Shown here: piece by piece, positions 1-7,922 of the stretch | Numbering within the stretch: position 1 is the stretch's first letter | Layout of the letters: each line of letters opens with the position of its first letter | Assembly (NCBI GenBank): GCA_030620115.1 | Contig: JAUXFG010000061.1 | Span: 1 to 21,009, forward strand | Direction: 5' to 3' | Source of the DNA: Candidatus Fermentibacterota bacterium | GTDB taxonomy: Bacteria > JAFGKV01 | DNA length: 21,009 nucleotides | The notes under the pieces: generated by a model | What the model saw: only the letters and a program-made list of their open reading frames with translations | The model's database searches: none | Told to the model about the DNA's origin: nothing | Position numbers and translations under genes: made by a program

Positions 1-5
1 CGTTC

Positions 6-42
6 CAACATCAAGCATCCAGAAACCAGCATCCAGCATCAC
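6..42. repeat. Degenerate CCAGCATC repeats
   Basis: The left edge holds several imperfect copies of the unit CCAGCATC or CAAGCATCCAG (for example CATCCAGAAACCAGCATCC, then CAGCATC). No gene is visible in bases 1-142, and no clear intrinsic terminator follows the stop codon of the glycosyltransferase at 143. The same style of short purine/pyrimidine-biased repeat recurs around 7824-8066, so this looks like one of several low-complexity intergenic repeat types in this genome. It may extend beyond the window. Confidence 0.5.
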
Positions 43-142
43 CTCGCAGCTAACCCACATATGTCGTTGCAAAACTTGACTCGTTTGTGAAGTTTCCAAC
101 CTATTGAAGACGGCTAGTGTCCTCACCCATCCTGTACGGAAA

Positions 143-1648
143 TTATCCATGCGGTGCTGGCGGATGTGTCTTTCCTGTCCTGGGGACAGACGGGGTATCC
201 CTCTCCAGGAGAGAAAGCTCGGTGGACCCAGATCCAGACACCCGTCTTCTTATCTTCCGGGACTCCCTGGCCTTTTTCTGCAGCCAACCCTTGTATTGTA
301 CGGTAGACTTGTACGGAGAATACAGAAGGAACATCCTCCCACCCGGAGGCACCCGCATCCAAGTCATTTCTGCCAACACAGAAGCCGAGGCTTTGTCCCC
401 CCATCGATGACGATAGTCGAAATAATCAACGGTAAACACATCGCCGAAACTCGGCGGAACAAGAAGCGAGCATTTGCCCGAGTAGTAGTAGTGAAATACA
501 GGCGCCTCTATTTCCGGTGCAATGACCACTACATCACCGGGTTGTTCCTCTTCCTCTATGAGATGAACCATCTCACGGATTGCGCCTTTCTTGTAAGAGG
601 AGTAGTAGTATCTGATACCAAGGAGACTGGGGAGCAACAGACAAACCAGTGCCACACTACGCATTGCCACACCGCTTCTTTTCCACCCCGCAGCAAGGAG
701 CAAGAAAAACGCCGGCAGTAAGGATACATCGTATCTTCCCGGGGTATAGGCGGGGCGCCCCAATGAGACCAGAAATGCGAGAACCAATCCAACACCCGAC
801 AGCAATGCCTGCTCACGACCTACGCGGCTGCCAAGTCCTCGTACCACAAGAAGAACGGCTCCAATCCCTGCAAAAACCGGTGAAATCGGCACACCATGGA
901 TGATGGAATGAGCCCTTGCTTGTACCCCCGTGAGCCAGAGCCCAATAGTCCTGGCCACAGCATCCGGCGGCGGGGGGGGAAGCCAACTTCCCGTGTCAAA
1001 GGCAAAACTCTGAACAGCCGCAAGCCAGACCACGGGAAGCCATCCGAATAGCAGCACGAGGATGTATGGCCGAGCAGTGACAAGAGGAATTCGACCTCTT
1101 CCGAAGAGCAGAAGAATCCATGACGAAGCCACGGCGAAGATCGAGAAATGATGTGTCCACAGCAATGCCAACTGCACCACGATCAAGGCCACGAGATACC
1201 GCGATCGTGGTTGCTGCCGTGTCCTAGAAGTCAGAAATGCCAGCATTATTCCCAGGAACACAATCAGCGAATACATCCGCGCCTCTTGACTGTGCCATAC
1301 GTGAAGAGGTGAGACTGCCAGGAATACACCGGCCAAGAGACCGGCGTTTCCAAGCAAGGACCAACCTACCCAACCCAAGAGAGGAATTGAGAGTATGCCC
1401 AGAAGAGCGGACAGGCCCCGTGTCTTCGTCTCACTAGGCCGGTCCGGGCCCACGCTGAGCCCAAGCAACCAGTAGTAGAGCGGTGGCGAGCAATCATGCT
1501 GGAGAGCTTCCCATACAGGGCCTGATGCCCCCTGGGCAATGGCCAGGCAGTTCGCCTCGTCGGTCCACAGAGGTTGTATTCCGAGATGGGGCACCCTCAG
1601 AGCCACACCAAGTATGAATAAGACACACAATCCTCTCTTCACGCTCAT
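143..1648 (-). CDS. GT39-like (PMT/ArnT-type) membrane glycosyltransferase
   Basis: Polytopic membrane protein of about 501 residues, resembling the GT-C fold of dolichyl-phosphate-mannose protein mannosyltransferases and ArnT. These enzymes move a sugar from a polyprenyl-phosphate donor to an acceptor on the outer face of the inner membrane. The first extracytoplasmic loop has the expected acidic pair in PLWTDEAN (Asp30-Glu31), then SPPLYYW near residue 54 and SQEARMYS further on, both typical of the family. Many hydrophobic segments follow, and then a soluble, basic, Ser-rich C-terminal tail. The open frame extends upstream to 1735 but would overlap the previous gene. ATG at 1648, four bases after that gene's stop, or in-frame GTG at 1642 are more likely starts. 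The GTG has the better spacing to the AGGAGA ribosome-binding site. It is probably translated with 1653-3350. The exact sugar and acceptor cannot be told. Confidence 0.85.
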   Translation of the reverse strand: MSVKRGLCVLFILGVALRVPHLGIQPLWTDEANCLAIAQGASGPVWEALQHDCSPPLYYWLLGLSVGPDRPSETKTRGLSALLGILSIPLLGWVGWSLLGNAGLLAGVFLAVSPLHVWHSQEARMYSLIVFLGIMLAFLTSRTRQQPRSRYLVALIVVQLALLWTHHFSIFAVASSWILLLFGRGRIPLVTARPYILVLLFGWLPVVWLAAVQSFAFDTGSWLPPPPPDAVARTIGLWLTGVQARAHSIIHGVPISPVFAGIGAVLLVVRGLGSRVGREQALLSGVGLVLAFLVSLGRPAYTPGRYDVSLLPAFFLLLAAGWKRSGVAMRSVALVCLLLPSLLGIRYYYSSYKKGAIREMVHLIEEEEQPGDVVVIAPEIEAPVFHYYYSGKCSLLVPPSFGDVFTVDYFDYRHRWGDKASASVLAEMTWMRVPPGGRMFLLYSPYKSTVQYKGWLQKKARESRKIRRRVSGSGSTELSLLERDTPSVPRTGKTHPPAPHG

Positions 1649-1654
1649 TCTCCT
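1649..1654 (-). promoter_or_regulatory. Ribosome-binding site deciding the 143-1648 start
   Basis: AGGAGA on the minus strand overlaps the TAG stop of the upstream gene. It lies directly against ATG at 1648 but six bases ahead of the in-frame GTG at 1642. By usual spacing rules the GTG would be favoured, which would remove two residues from the protein. The overlap of ribosome-binding site and stop codon suggests translational coupling of the two glycosyltransferases. Confidence 0.6.
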
Positions 1655-3350
1655 ATGCGGGATGATCAGATCCATCATCACGACATGCGTGCTTCTCAAA
1701 AATCCAGATGGTGGGGCAATGATAGCGGAGGTCATGCGGGAGAAGCGTTACACCGCCTGAAGCCCATAGGGGCGGGTGCGGTGCGGTTGCAAACTCATGT
1801 TTTTCGTAGCAAACACCCTGCGTCAGTTCCCCGCCCGAAAAGAGGAGCCCAGCGGCCTGTGCCTGCGCGCGTCGCAACTCAGGCGCCCGCTGCCATGGTT
1901 CAGTATCGTAATCGGTGAGCACAATCCAGTCAGGTGACACCGCAGCAAGCGTATCTTGGGTCAGCGTGCTCACCACTATATTGAACTTCTTGCTCGAGAT
2001 GGGGGGAGATGCGAAATACGGGGCTCCCGGGAAAAAAACCGTATCTCCAGAATCCCCACGCCTCTTGAGCCACATGCCTGCTCTGTTCCGCACATCGTCT
2101 TGCGTGAGCGTACCCACGTGTTCGGCAGTGAGTACCACTTGCGAGGTCAAACACATTGCCAATCCCAGGGCAAGAAAGACTCCTTTTCTTCTCGAATTCC
2201 ATGCCCACTGGACTCCATAACCCAAGACCAAGAGATGCATGGGTATCAGCGGGAGCATGTATCTCGAGAACTTCAGCGGCGATCGCGCCAACTGGACCCA
2301 GAAAACCAAGAGAAGGAGAAGCAGGCTCCCCAAACGATGAGCCCGCCAACGGTAAAGCGCGATGGGAAGCGAGATCAGGAAAAGCACCGTGGTCCATGGG
2401 CCGATCCCCGATGGAAGGCTCTCCAATATATGGTACACGAGGGAGTGGCTCGTTCCGAGAAAAGCGTCGCCGTGCCCGGCCTGGACATGGCGCCACTGCC
2501 ACACAAGATCCTGCAGGAATGTGTGGAAATTGAACACCGCGTAGGGCGTCCCCGCCAGAAAAGACAGACCGGCGAAGAGAAGCCCTCTGGCGAGAATCTT
2601 GACCTGTCGACCTTCAACAGCCGCGTAGATCGGCAGTATCAAGACAAGGACTCCATTGAACTTCACCGACGCCGCCAGGCCAGATGTGGCGAATGCGGCA
2701 TAGAGAAGCCACCAGCGCGGCTTCTTCTGCCTCCCTACGCCTGCCAGCAGGGCTGTGGCCAGGATCCAGAATACCAATGCGATATCCGGGGTGGCGGAAT
2801 GTGCATAGAGAAGAAACAACGGCGAAAGAACCAGCATCAACCCTAGCGCCACATGAACGACGGGTTGCCTTACCACACGACCCAGGAGTGCCATGAATAA
2901 GAGCACGCATCCCAAACCAAGAAGCCACGAGACAAATCGAGCCACAAGATAGATCGACGCAAGTTGGTCTGGTCTCGTCAGGTAGAATGCCTTATCCGCC
3001 GCAAGAGTCACGAATCCCAGAAGGTGTGCCGCAGCAAGTGCGGCGCCGATCGTGTACAGATGGAATGAGCCCCAGTGAAACCACCCAGGATCGAATCGTA
3101 GGCTCCGTGGTTTCATCCTGGCCAGCGGCATGAGCGCGGAACACTCATCCACCTGATAGCTCTGCAAGGGGCCGGTGAAGAATAATCTGTCTGCGCTTCT
3201 CCCTATGACCTGCTCGGCATCTGCATCATATAATGCGGTGCGTTCCTCGCTTGGCAGCCCCCAGCGAATCCCCAGACTGGCCAACACCACATAGACCAGC
3301 GCAACCACAAGCGTGCTGAGGAAAGCAATCCTCCTATCCCGAACCCGCAC
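1653..3350 (-). CDS. GT39-like membrane glycosyltransferase (PMT_2-type)
   Basis: Integral membrane protein of 565 residues with an N-terminal transmembrane helix (about residues 9-27) and roughly ten further hydrophobic segments, matching the GT-C layout of lipid-linked-sugar glycosyltransferases. After the first helix comes a long extracytoplasmic loop with the acidic pair in SYQVDECSAL (Asp68-Glu69) and then FHWGSFHLYTIGAAL, which resembles the PDE...YGSLPLY pattern of PMT-like enzymes. A soluble C-terminal part of about 130 residues follows the last helices (WIVLTDYDTEPW is visible). The start is a GTG at 3350 with a weak AAAGGCGG upstream. It lies four bases upstream of the next glycosyltransferase, so the two form a pair. 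Family assignment is firm at the fold level; donor and acceptor are unknown. Confidence 0.85.
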   Translation of the reverse strand: MRVRDRRIAFLSTLVVALVYVVLASLGIRWGLPSEERTALYDADAEQVIGRSADRLFFTGPLQSYQVDECSALMPLARMKPRSLRFDPGWFHWGSFHLYTIGAALAAAHLLGFVTLAADKAFYLTRPDQLASIYLVARFVSWLLGLGCVLLFMALLGRVVRQPVVHVALGLMLVLSPLFLLYAHSATPDIALVFWILATALLAGVGRQKKPRWWLLYAAFATSGLAASVKFNGVLVLILPIYAAVEGRQVKILARGLLFAGLSFLAGTPYAVFNFHTFLQDLVWQWRHVQAGHGDAFLGTSHSLVYHILESLPSGIGPWTTVLFLISLPIALYRWRAHRLGSLLLLLLVFWVQLARSPLKFSRYMLPLIPMHLLVLGYGVQWAWNSRRKGVFLALGLAMCLTSQVVLTAEHVGTLTQDDVRNRAGMWLKRRGDSGDTVFFPGAPYFASPPISSKKFNIVVSTLTQDTLAAVSPDWIVLTDYDTEPWQRAPELRRAQAQAAGLLFSGGELTQGVCYEKHEFATAPHPPLWASGGVTLLPHDLRYHCPTIWIFEKHACRDDGSDHPA

Positions 3351-3458
3351 CTCTTACCGCCTTTCGAAGCGAAACCGACGAAATGGTTCTGAATGCGAGG
3401 CTTGCGACGGAAGACCCCGGCTCTGTCAGGGCGTAGCCTGGCTCCGCCGTGGCGAAGC

Positions 3459-3490
3459 CCGGAGGCGTATCCTCTGTGATACGTCGAGGA
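3459..3490 (+). repeat. Hairpin repeat family A, copy 1
   Basis: The core is CCGGAGGCGTATC, a six-base loop CTCTGT, then GATACGTCGAGGA; CGTATC and GATACG pair perfectly. A related block on the minus strand at 7687-7716 has the same frame (CCGGA.GCGTA, loop, TACGTCGAGGA) with a changed but still paired stem (CGTAGC/GCTACG). The shared flank and the conserved pairing argue for a dispersed structured repeat rather than chance. Confidence 0.6.
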
Positions 3491-3510
3491 GGCTGATGGA
3501 GCGCAACGAA

Positions 3511-3579
3511 GTCCCGCGTCGGACGCGGGATGCCATATCGGCTGTTGCAGCCGAAAGTTGGTGAGAAGTGCGGGTCAGA
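3511..3579 (+). repeat. Hairpin repeat family B, copy 1
   Basis: An eight-base-pair hairpin (TCCCGCGT, loop CGG, ACGCGGGA at 3512-3530) is followed by a small GGCTG/CAGCC hairpin (3540-3552) and a 28-base motif at 3552-3579 whose core is GGTGAGAAGTGCGGG. The same order, hairpin with TCCCGC/GCGGGA arms and then the 28-base motif, occurs on the opposite strand at 16914-16999. The two 28-base motifs match at 24 positions. I infer a dispersed, non-coding, structure-forming repeat. Confidence 0.65.
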
Positions 3580-3664
3580 CTTCAACTGCGAACCTCTCCA
3601 TCTAGTGTCGAGGGGCGGACGGCCACACTATCCCGCATCTTGCATCATCCATAGTCGCAAAATG

Positions 3665-4543
3665 TCACGGATTCCCGGTCTCCGACGGGTCAATGGACAG
3701 GGCACGTTGACGGAGAGATGTGCGCATGTTGCCGCGGTTTCCACAAAGAACTCGCCAGCCATGCCGACGATGGAATCGAAAAAAACTGGCAATATGGGCA
3801 CGCTTCTGTCGACTGAAACCGGCAGACGCGCTCTCACGCTTATGCGCGTGGATCATATGGGCATCCGGAAAGTAGATGACGCGCCACCCTGCCTGGTGCA
3901 TCCGATAACACCAGTCCACATCCTCGAAGTAAAGGAAATAGCCGGGATCCATGGGACCGACTTCCTTTTCGGCGGCAGCCCTCACCAGGAGACAAGATCC
4001 CAAGAGCCAGTCAACATCGCGCGCGGTCTGATGATCATAATTCATCATCAGATGATGTGCGTCTATGGCCGCAGCGGGAAGCAGATTCCTGAATAGAGTA
4101 CGCCGAACCAGCACGTGCCCGAGCGTATAGAATCTCCGACAGGAGTACTGAAGCGAGAGATCCGGATTCACCAACTTGACGCCAATGATCCCGGCATCAG
4201 GCGTGGCATCGCCGTAAGCCACCAGCTTGGTGATAGACTCCGGGGTCGCAATCACATCAGGGTTCAGACAGAGGTAATAGCGGCCCACTGCTCGTCGCAG
4301 CGCCAGATTCGTCGCCCGCGCAAGGCCTACATTGCCGCCGCTGCGAGAAAGCTCCACATGCGTAAAACCGGAAAACATCCGTTCTTCCAGAATCTGCTTC
4401 GGCGAGTTATCAATGATCTTGACTTCGTATGACGTGCCGGGACACGCCTCTGGGAGTGACTCTATGCAAACTCTGATCTCTGCGGGATCCTCGTAGAATA
4501 CCAGGATGATGGAAACGTCAACGCACGAGGGCCGATGTTCCAT
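3665..4543 (-). CDS. Family 2 glycosyltransferase (WbbL/rhamnosyltransferase-like)
   Basis: A 292-residue soluble GT-A fold glycosyltransferase that should transfer a sugar from a nucleotide donor to a lipid-linked acceptor in the cytoplasm. Visible GT2 hallmarks are the N-terminal strand VSIILVFYEDP (about 10-20), IIDNS (43-47), GGNVGLARATN (69-79), LNPDV (93-97, in place of the DXD metal site), WLLGSCLLVR (179-188) and the acceptor-side FLYFEDVDWCYR (203-214). This spacing matches bacterial rhamnosyltransferase-like proteins such as WbbL, though sugar specificity cannot be assigned. The C-terminal tail is basic and may sit at the membrane. Its ATG shares one base with the TGA of the upstream gene (TGATG), so translation is probably coupled. 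It is the last gene of the 7496-to-3665 block. Confidence 0.88.
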   Translation of the reverse strand: MEHRPSCVDVSIILVFYEDPAEIRVCIESLPEACPGTSYEVKIIDNSPKQILEERMFSGFTHVELSRSGGNVGLARATNLALRRAVGRYYLCLNPDVIATPESITKLVAYGDATPDAGIIGVKLVNPDLSLQYSCRRFYTLGHVLVRRTLFRNLLPAAAIDAHHLMMNYDHQTARDVDWLLGSCLLVRAAAEKEVGPMDPGYFLYFEDVDWCYRMHQAGWRVIYFPDAHMIHAHKRESASAGFSRQKRAHIASFFRFHRRHGWRVLCGNRGNMRTSLRQRALSIDPSETGNP

Positions 4544-6009
4544 CAGCTCGGCCTCACGAAGCGCCTCAAGCCAAGGGCCTCCCCACCTACTCTCGCTCCC
4601 TGTATCATTTGCCTTGTCCGCCGCTCCAATTCGTTTCTTGGCACGTATTGCTCCTCGCGGTCAAGAACATAGTGCTCTTCCAGCCACTTCTCCACAGGTC
4701 GCATAATGCGTCGTCTCCGTCGGTCAGCCCTATCCCTTTTTACCAGCCATACTACCTTCGGTTGCTTTGCCGAAAGCTCTCTCACTGCATCTTCCCCAGG
4801 TCTGATCAGTTGAAAACGCAGCAGTCCCTTCCCATAGTGGAGCAGCGGATACTCCTCTGTGGTAACCACAATCTTGTCCGGTTCCGTGTCAGCAGTGAAC
4901 ACTTTTACTATGGAGCGCCACGGAATCAGATAGCTCGTGTTGTGGTACTCCCTGCCCAAGAAAAGATTCACCAATCCCACGATATACACGGCCAGGAGTA
5001 CCGCCGCACAAAAATATCTCACCTTGTAACGGGATCTTTCGATTCCCCCCGCAAGAAACATCGCCCACACGGGCACTAAGAAGAGCAGTCTGCTGGGAAC
5101 GTAGGCCAAAGGCAATGAACGGGCGATGAAGGAGATCACCACGACACCGACCAGAAGCCCCGTCAGCAATGCCACGCGGAGGATTCGCCTATCCCACCCC
5201 CGATACACCAACCAGAGGGACACGACAAGTCCGGGAACACTGACCCAGATCGACCAAGGAAACACATTCTCCGAGACAGCGAACGTATAGAACGGATAGA
5301 CGAAAGTGAAAATCAGCGTGGGAACAAACCCGGAGAAGGAGGCCTGTTCTCCCCAGACAAACATACCACGGGCTTGCCCTGTGGCCAAGATCCCCAAAGG
5401 CATCATCATGGCAGCAGCCAAACCAAGCGCACAGAACGATCCCAGAAGCACCTTGGATGTCCTATGGAAGAAAACCATGACCAATCCAAGCAACAACGCG
5501 GCGCCGAACATCAGGTAGTTGGTGTATCCTGCTGCGGCCAGCACGAACCCCCAAAGAAGCCCCCTCCTTGGGGAAGGCGAGGCAAAAAACCGGATAAGGG
5601 TAAGCATCAATACCACATAGACGAATGCGGATAGACTGTAATATCGGGCCATGCAACAGAACATGACCCAAAGAGGCGAGGCGGCCAAAAGGACCGGCGA
5701 CAACCACGGACGCTTGATTCCCAATCGCTCGGCGAGTACCCCTGAAAGGAATATGGTCCCCCCTCCCACTACAATAGAGAGACTCCTCAGTGCGATTTCA
5801 CTAGTACCAAAGAGAAGCATCCAGTAATGGAGGAGTACGAAGTAGAACGGCGGGTGGAAATCGGAACCATGGCCGGAAAGGATATCCCTCAATGTCTCAC
5901 CCGCGCCCACCAGACTGCTGATCTCGTCTCCCCAAAAGTCCAGCCGACCAGCATTGGCGATAAGCAAGACAACCCAGAGTGCCGCCACGGCGGCATAGCA
6001 TCGACGCAA
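4543..6009 (-). CDS. GT39-like (ArnT/PMT-type) membrane glycosyltransferase
   Basis: A 488-residue polytopic protein of the GT-C type. The acidic pair of the first periplasmic loop is in LDFWGDEISS (Asp28-Glu29), FHPPFYF follows at 51-57, and ARYYSL and NYLMFG mark further family positions. The hydrophobic core is followed by a soluble C-terminal region of about 120 residues rich in Arg and Glu. The best start is TTG at 6009, two bases after the stop of the radical SAM gene, with AAGAAGG about ten bases upstream. An in-frame GTG seven codons later lacks a ribosome-binding site. It overlaps the GT2 gene by one base. The order radical SAM, GT-C, GT2 suggests one polysaccharide or glycolipid pathway. 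Its substrate is unknown. Confidence 0.85.
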   Translation of the reverse strand: MRRCYAAVAALWVVLLIANAGRLDFWGDEISSLVGAGETLRDILSGHGSDFHPPFYFVLLHYWMLLFGTSEIALRSLSIVVGGGTIFLSGVLAERLGIKRPWLSPVLLAASPLWVMFCCMARYYSLSAFVYVVLMLTLIRFFASPSPRRGLLWGFVLAAAGYTNYLMFGAALLLGLVMVFFHRTSKVLLGSFCALGLAAAMMMPLGILATGQARGMFVWGEQASFSGFVPTLIFTFVYPFYTFAVSENVFPWSIWVSVPGLVVSLWLVYRGWDRRILRVALLTGLLVGVVVISFIARSLPLAYVPSRLLFLVPVWAMFLAGGIERSRYKVRYFCAAVLLAVYIVGLVNLFLGREYHNTSYLIPWRSIVKVFTADTEPDKIVVTTEEYPLLHYGKGLLRFQLIRPGEDAVRELSAKQPKVVWLVKRDRADRRRRRIMRPVEKWLEEHYVLDREEQYVPRNELERRTRQMIQGARVGGEALGLRRFVRPS

Positions 6010-6011
6010 TA

Positions 6012-7496
6012 CTAGTGTCCCTTCTTGAAAGCTTTCAGCTCATTGCCAATGAGCTTCAAGCCTTTTCGGGCGATGTATCCCAGCTCTCTGGGGTTCACAT
6101 GTCCCGATCTGAGAAGGAGCTTGGCTCGGAGCAGGGATCCTTTGCTTTTTGCTCGCGCCATATCATGATCACTCAAGCCAGGGAGTTGCATCACAAATGT
6201 CTCCTCAAGGAGCCACTTCTCCCACGCGCCCCGGAGATGCGGTTTGATCAGATCATGACGAAGGGCGATGTCGTACAGCTTTGATCCGGGATAAGGTGTG
6301 GTGACTGACCAACCCATATAGTCAAGGAGGCCATGGGAGGCCAACTCATCGGCGAACGCAAGGGTGTGATGCGTCTCCTCCACACCTTCGAATCTGACTT
6401 CCCCGTTCTCTTCCCATACATTGAACAGCATGAAGAGCCCATGAACCCGAATCCCGTGGTCCTTGAGTATCTTGCATGCATCCCTCACCTGCTCCGTGGT
6501 CACATGCTTTCCAATGCCCTTCAGCGTTGCCCCATTTCCGCTCTCGATGCCCAGATGCACATACCAACAGCCAGCCTCTGCCATGGCCTTGACCAGACGC
6601 GGAGGGAGCGGATATGCGCGAACTTGGGTCTTCCAGTACAAGCCAAGATCGCTTTTGCGCAGCGCCTTTGCTATGGCCTCCCCCGCCGCAACATCGCTGT
6701 TGAACTCATCGGCATGGTCAAAAACCTCGCGTATGCCAAAAGCCGTGCGTAGTTGCTTCATTTCAGACACTACATTCTCGGGGGACCTCATCCGCACCAA
6801 AGGCTTCGAGAGCTTCCAAACGGCGTTGGAGCAGAACGTGCAGGAAAAGGGGCAGCCTCGACTCATGACCATGGATGTCTCAGGTCTGGCCTTGGACAGA
6901 TAGAATCCCCGATATGCATCCATCTCGATCAGATCCCTGGCGGGGAATGGGAGCGCATCCAGGGGCGTGATATGCGCACGGGGCTTGGTGGTGACCACAC
7001 TTCCGTGATCCGCCAGCAGGGCCAGTCCATCAACCTTGCCGCAATCCAATTGCCAATCTGCCCCTCTGGAAAGCCAGAGATCCACGAGTTCGCAAAGAGT
7101 TATTTCGCCCTCACCTCGAACCACGACGTCGATGGCGCCCGTGCGAAGCGACTCCTCGGGAAGCGCGGTGGCGTGCGGTCCACCGGCCACTACGATCGTT
7201 TGGGGAAAATGACGCTTCGTTCTGCGTGCGAGCTCATAGGCGCCTTCCGCCGATGTCGTATAGAATGAGAGACCGAGAAAATCGGGAGCTACATCATCGA
7301 TGACCTTCCAGCTCTCCTGGAACCCAACCCGAAGCCCATCCAGCACCGTAATGTCGATATCCGGGAAACGATTCCGAAGTGCACCCGCAAGATACAATAC
7401 CCCTAATGGCGGGGCGATCTCCTCGCCGAGCTCGCCCAGCCGGGGCTTCTTCATAGGTGGTGCAAAAAGCAGAAGGATTCGTGGTCTCTTTTTCAT
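6012..7496 (-). CDS. B12-binding-domain radical SAM protein
   Basis: The protein has 494 residues from ATG 7496. An N-terminal cobalamin-binding-type Rossmann domain spans about 6-140: ILLLFAPP, APPLGVLYLAGAL, GLSFYTTS, VVAGGPHATALPEE and VVRGEGE are characteristic. The radical SAM TIM-barrel domain follows, with the [4Fe-4S] motif CPFSCTFC (Cys215, Cys219, Cys222) and the SAM-pocket-type GIESG. The classical B12 DXHXXG is replaced by DGLRVG, so any cobalamin would bind without the lower histidine ligand, as in many class B radical SAM methylases. The open frame continues upstream to 7595, but those 33 residues look non-protein-like and cover a promoter-like site, so 7496 is preferred. It opens the block with the GT-C and GT2 genes. 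Methylation or another C-C bond reaction on a lipid or sugar is plausible, but the substrate is unknown. Confidence 0.88.
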   Translation of the reverse strand: MKKRPRILLLFAPPMKKPRLGELGEEIAPPLGVLYLAGALRNRFPDIDITVLDGLRVGFQESWKVIDDVAPDFLGLSFYTTSAEGAYELARRTKRHFPQTIVVAGGPHATALPEESLRTGAIDVVVRGEGEITLCELVDLWLSRGADWQLDCGKVDGLALLADHGSVVTTKPRAHITPLDALPFPARDLIEMDAYRGFYLSKARPETSMVMSRGCPFSCTFCSNAVWKLSKPLVRMRSPENVVSEMKQLRTAFGIREVFDHADEFNSDVAAGEAIAKALRKSDLGLYWKTQVRAYPLPPRLVKAMAEAGCWYVHLGIESGNGATLKGIGKHVTTEQVRDACKILKDHGIRVHGLFMLFNVWEENGEVRFEGVEETHHTLAFADELASHGLLDYMGWSVTTPYPGSKLYDIALRHDLIKPHLRGAWEKWLLEETFVMQLPGLSDHDMARAKSKGSLLRAKLLLRSGHVNPRELGYIARKGLKLIGNELKAFKKGH

Positions 7497-7532
7497 CGAT
7501 CGCTTCCCGAGCACAGACCGTGCCCAGCCCAC

Positions 7533-7558
7533 ATTGTACACCGGCAGTGTACTCGCCA
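7533..7558 (-). promoter_or_regulatory. Possible promoter with overlapping palindrome
   Basis: On the minus strand a TTTGGC element and TACAAT (7533-7538) are 16 bases apart, ending about 36 bases before ATG 7496. A perfect six-base inverted repeat, GTACAC-TGCCG-GTGTAC (7536-7552), occupies the spacer and enters the -10 element, where a repressor or MerR-like activator could act. The consensus match is partial, so this is a candidate only. Confidence 0.35.
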
Positions 7559-7686
7559 AACCTCTCCCGAGTCCCGAACCGTCGGCTTTCAGCAATCAGC
7601 TGTCAGTTTAGAGCTCCCGCAGAAATAGCTTCACATCTTAACATCCCATCTTCGCCGCATCGATTGGCCTCACCTCGATCGCGTAA

Positions 7687-7716
7687 TCCTCGACGTAGCT
7701 TGGGCTACGCTTCCGG
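7687..7716 (-). repeat. Hairpin repeat family A, copy 2
   Basis: On the minus strand this reads CCGGAAGCGTAGC, loop CCAA, GCTACGTCGAGGA. It matches copy 1 at 3459-3490 outside the loop except for one flank base and one base pair of the stem. That pair is T-A in copy 1 and G-C here, so pairing is kept. Flanking bases (about 7640-7800) also look repeat-like, but I could not align them to another copy in this window. Confidence 0.55.
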
Positions 7717-7870
7717 TTACGCTCCCTCGGGGAGACCAATTCTACGGCAAATCTGTGCGCGAAGACTGCGAATCTATTCCTGCGCGAACCCTTAGGGCTC
7801 GCGCATTTCGCTTTTCTCTTCCAATTCCAGCAATCCAGCAATTCGCTCTTCTTCCAACCCTCCCTCCTTA

Positions 7871-7900
7871 GATTGCAGATTCCAGATTGTCAGATTATAG
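7871..7900. repeat. CAGATT-type repeat, left copy
   Basis: A run of degenerate units GATTGCAGATTCCAGATT and CAGATTATAG. It shares two separate 13-base words with the run at 8038-8066: GATTGCAGATTCC (7871-7883 and 8054-8066) and CAGATTCCAGATT (7876-7888 and 8038-8050). It flanks the left side of the inverted-repeat element. Confidence 0.6.
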
Positions 7901-7922
7901 GTTCTTCCCTCCTCCCCCACCC

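Larger units (their letters stand above)
3351..3664. other. 314-base intergenic region with hairpin repeats
   Basis: No convincing gene lies here. Short open frames on both strands have no ribosome-binding site and run through hairpins. The stretch 3351-3450 shows nothing I recognise. From 3459 to 3579 there is a chain of three hairpins (3466-3483, 3512-3530, 3540-3552) followed by a conserved motif (3552-3579), each described separately. 3580-3664 shows nothing. The region separates the GT39-like pair (143-3350) from the radical SAM/glycosyltransferase group (3665-7496). Confidence 0.7.

Noticed and set aside
481-610. AGTAGTAGT triplet runs as a microsatellite
   Set aside because: They encode short tyrosine runs (YYYSG, YYYSS) within the GT39-like gene and are only three to four units long.
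1956-2846. 296-codon open frame on the plus strand
   Set aside because: It runs antisense to the GT39-like gene at 1653-3350, its translation is rich in Arg, Gln and Glu without domain features, and it has no convincing ribosome-binding site.
7638-7841. 67-codon open frame over the intergenic repeat
   Set aside because: It coincides with hairpin-forming repeat DNA, has no ribosome-binding site, and its Arg/Ser-rich translation looks like a by-product of the repeat.
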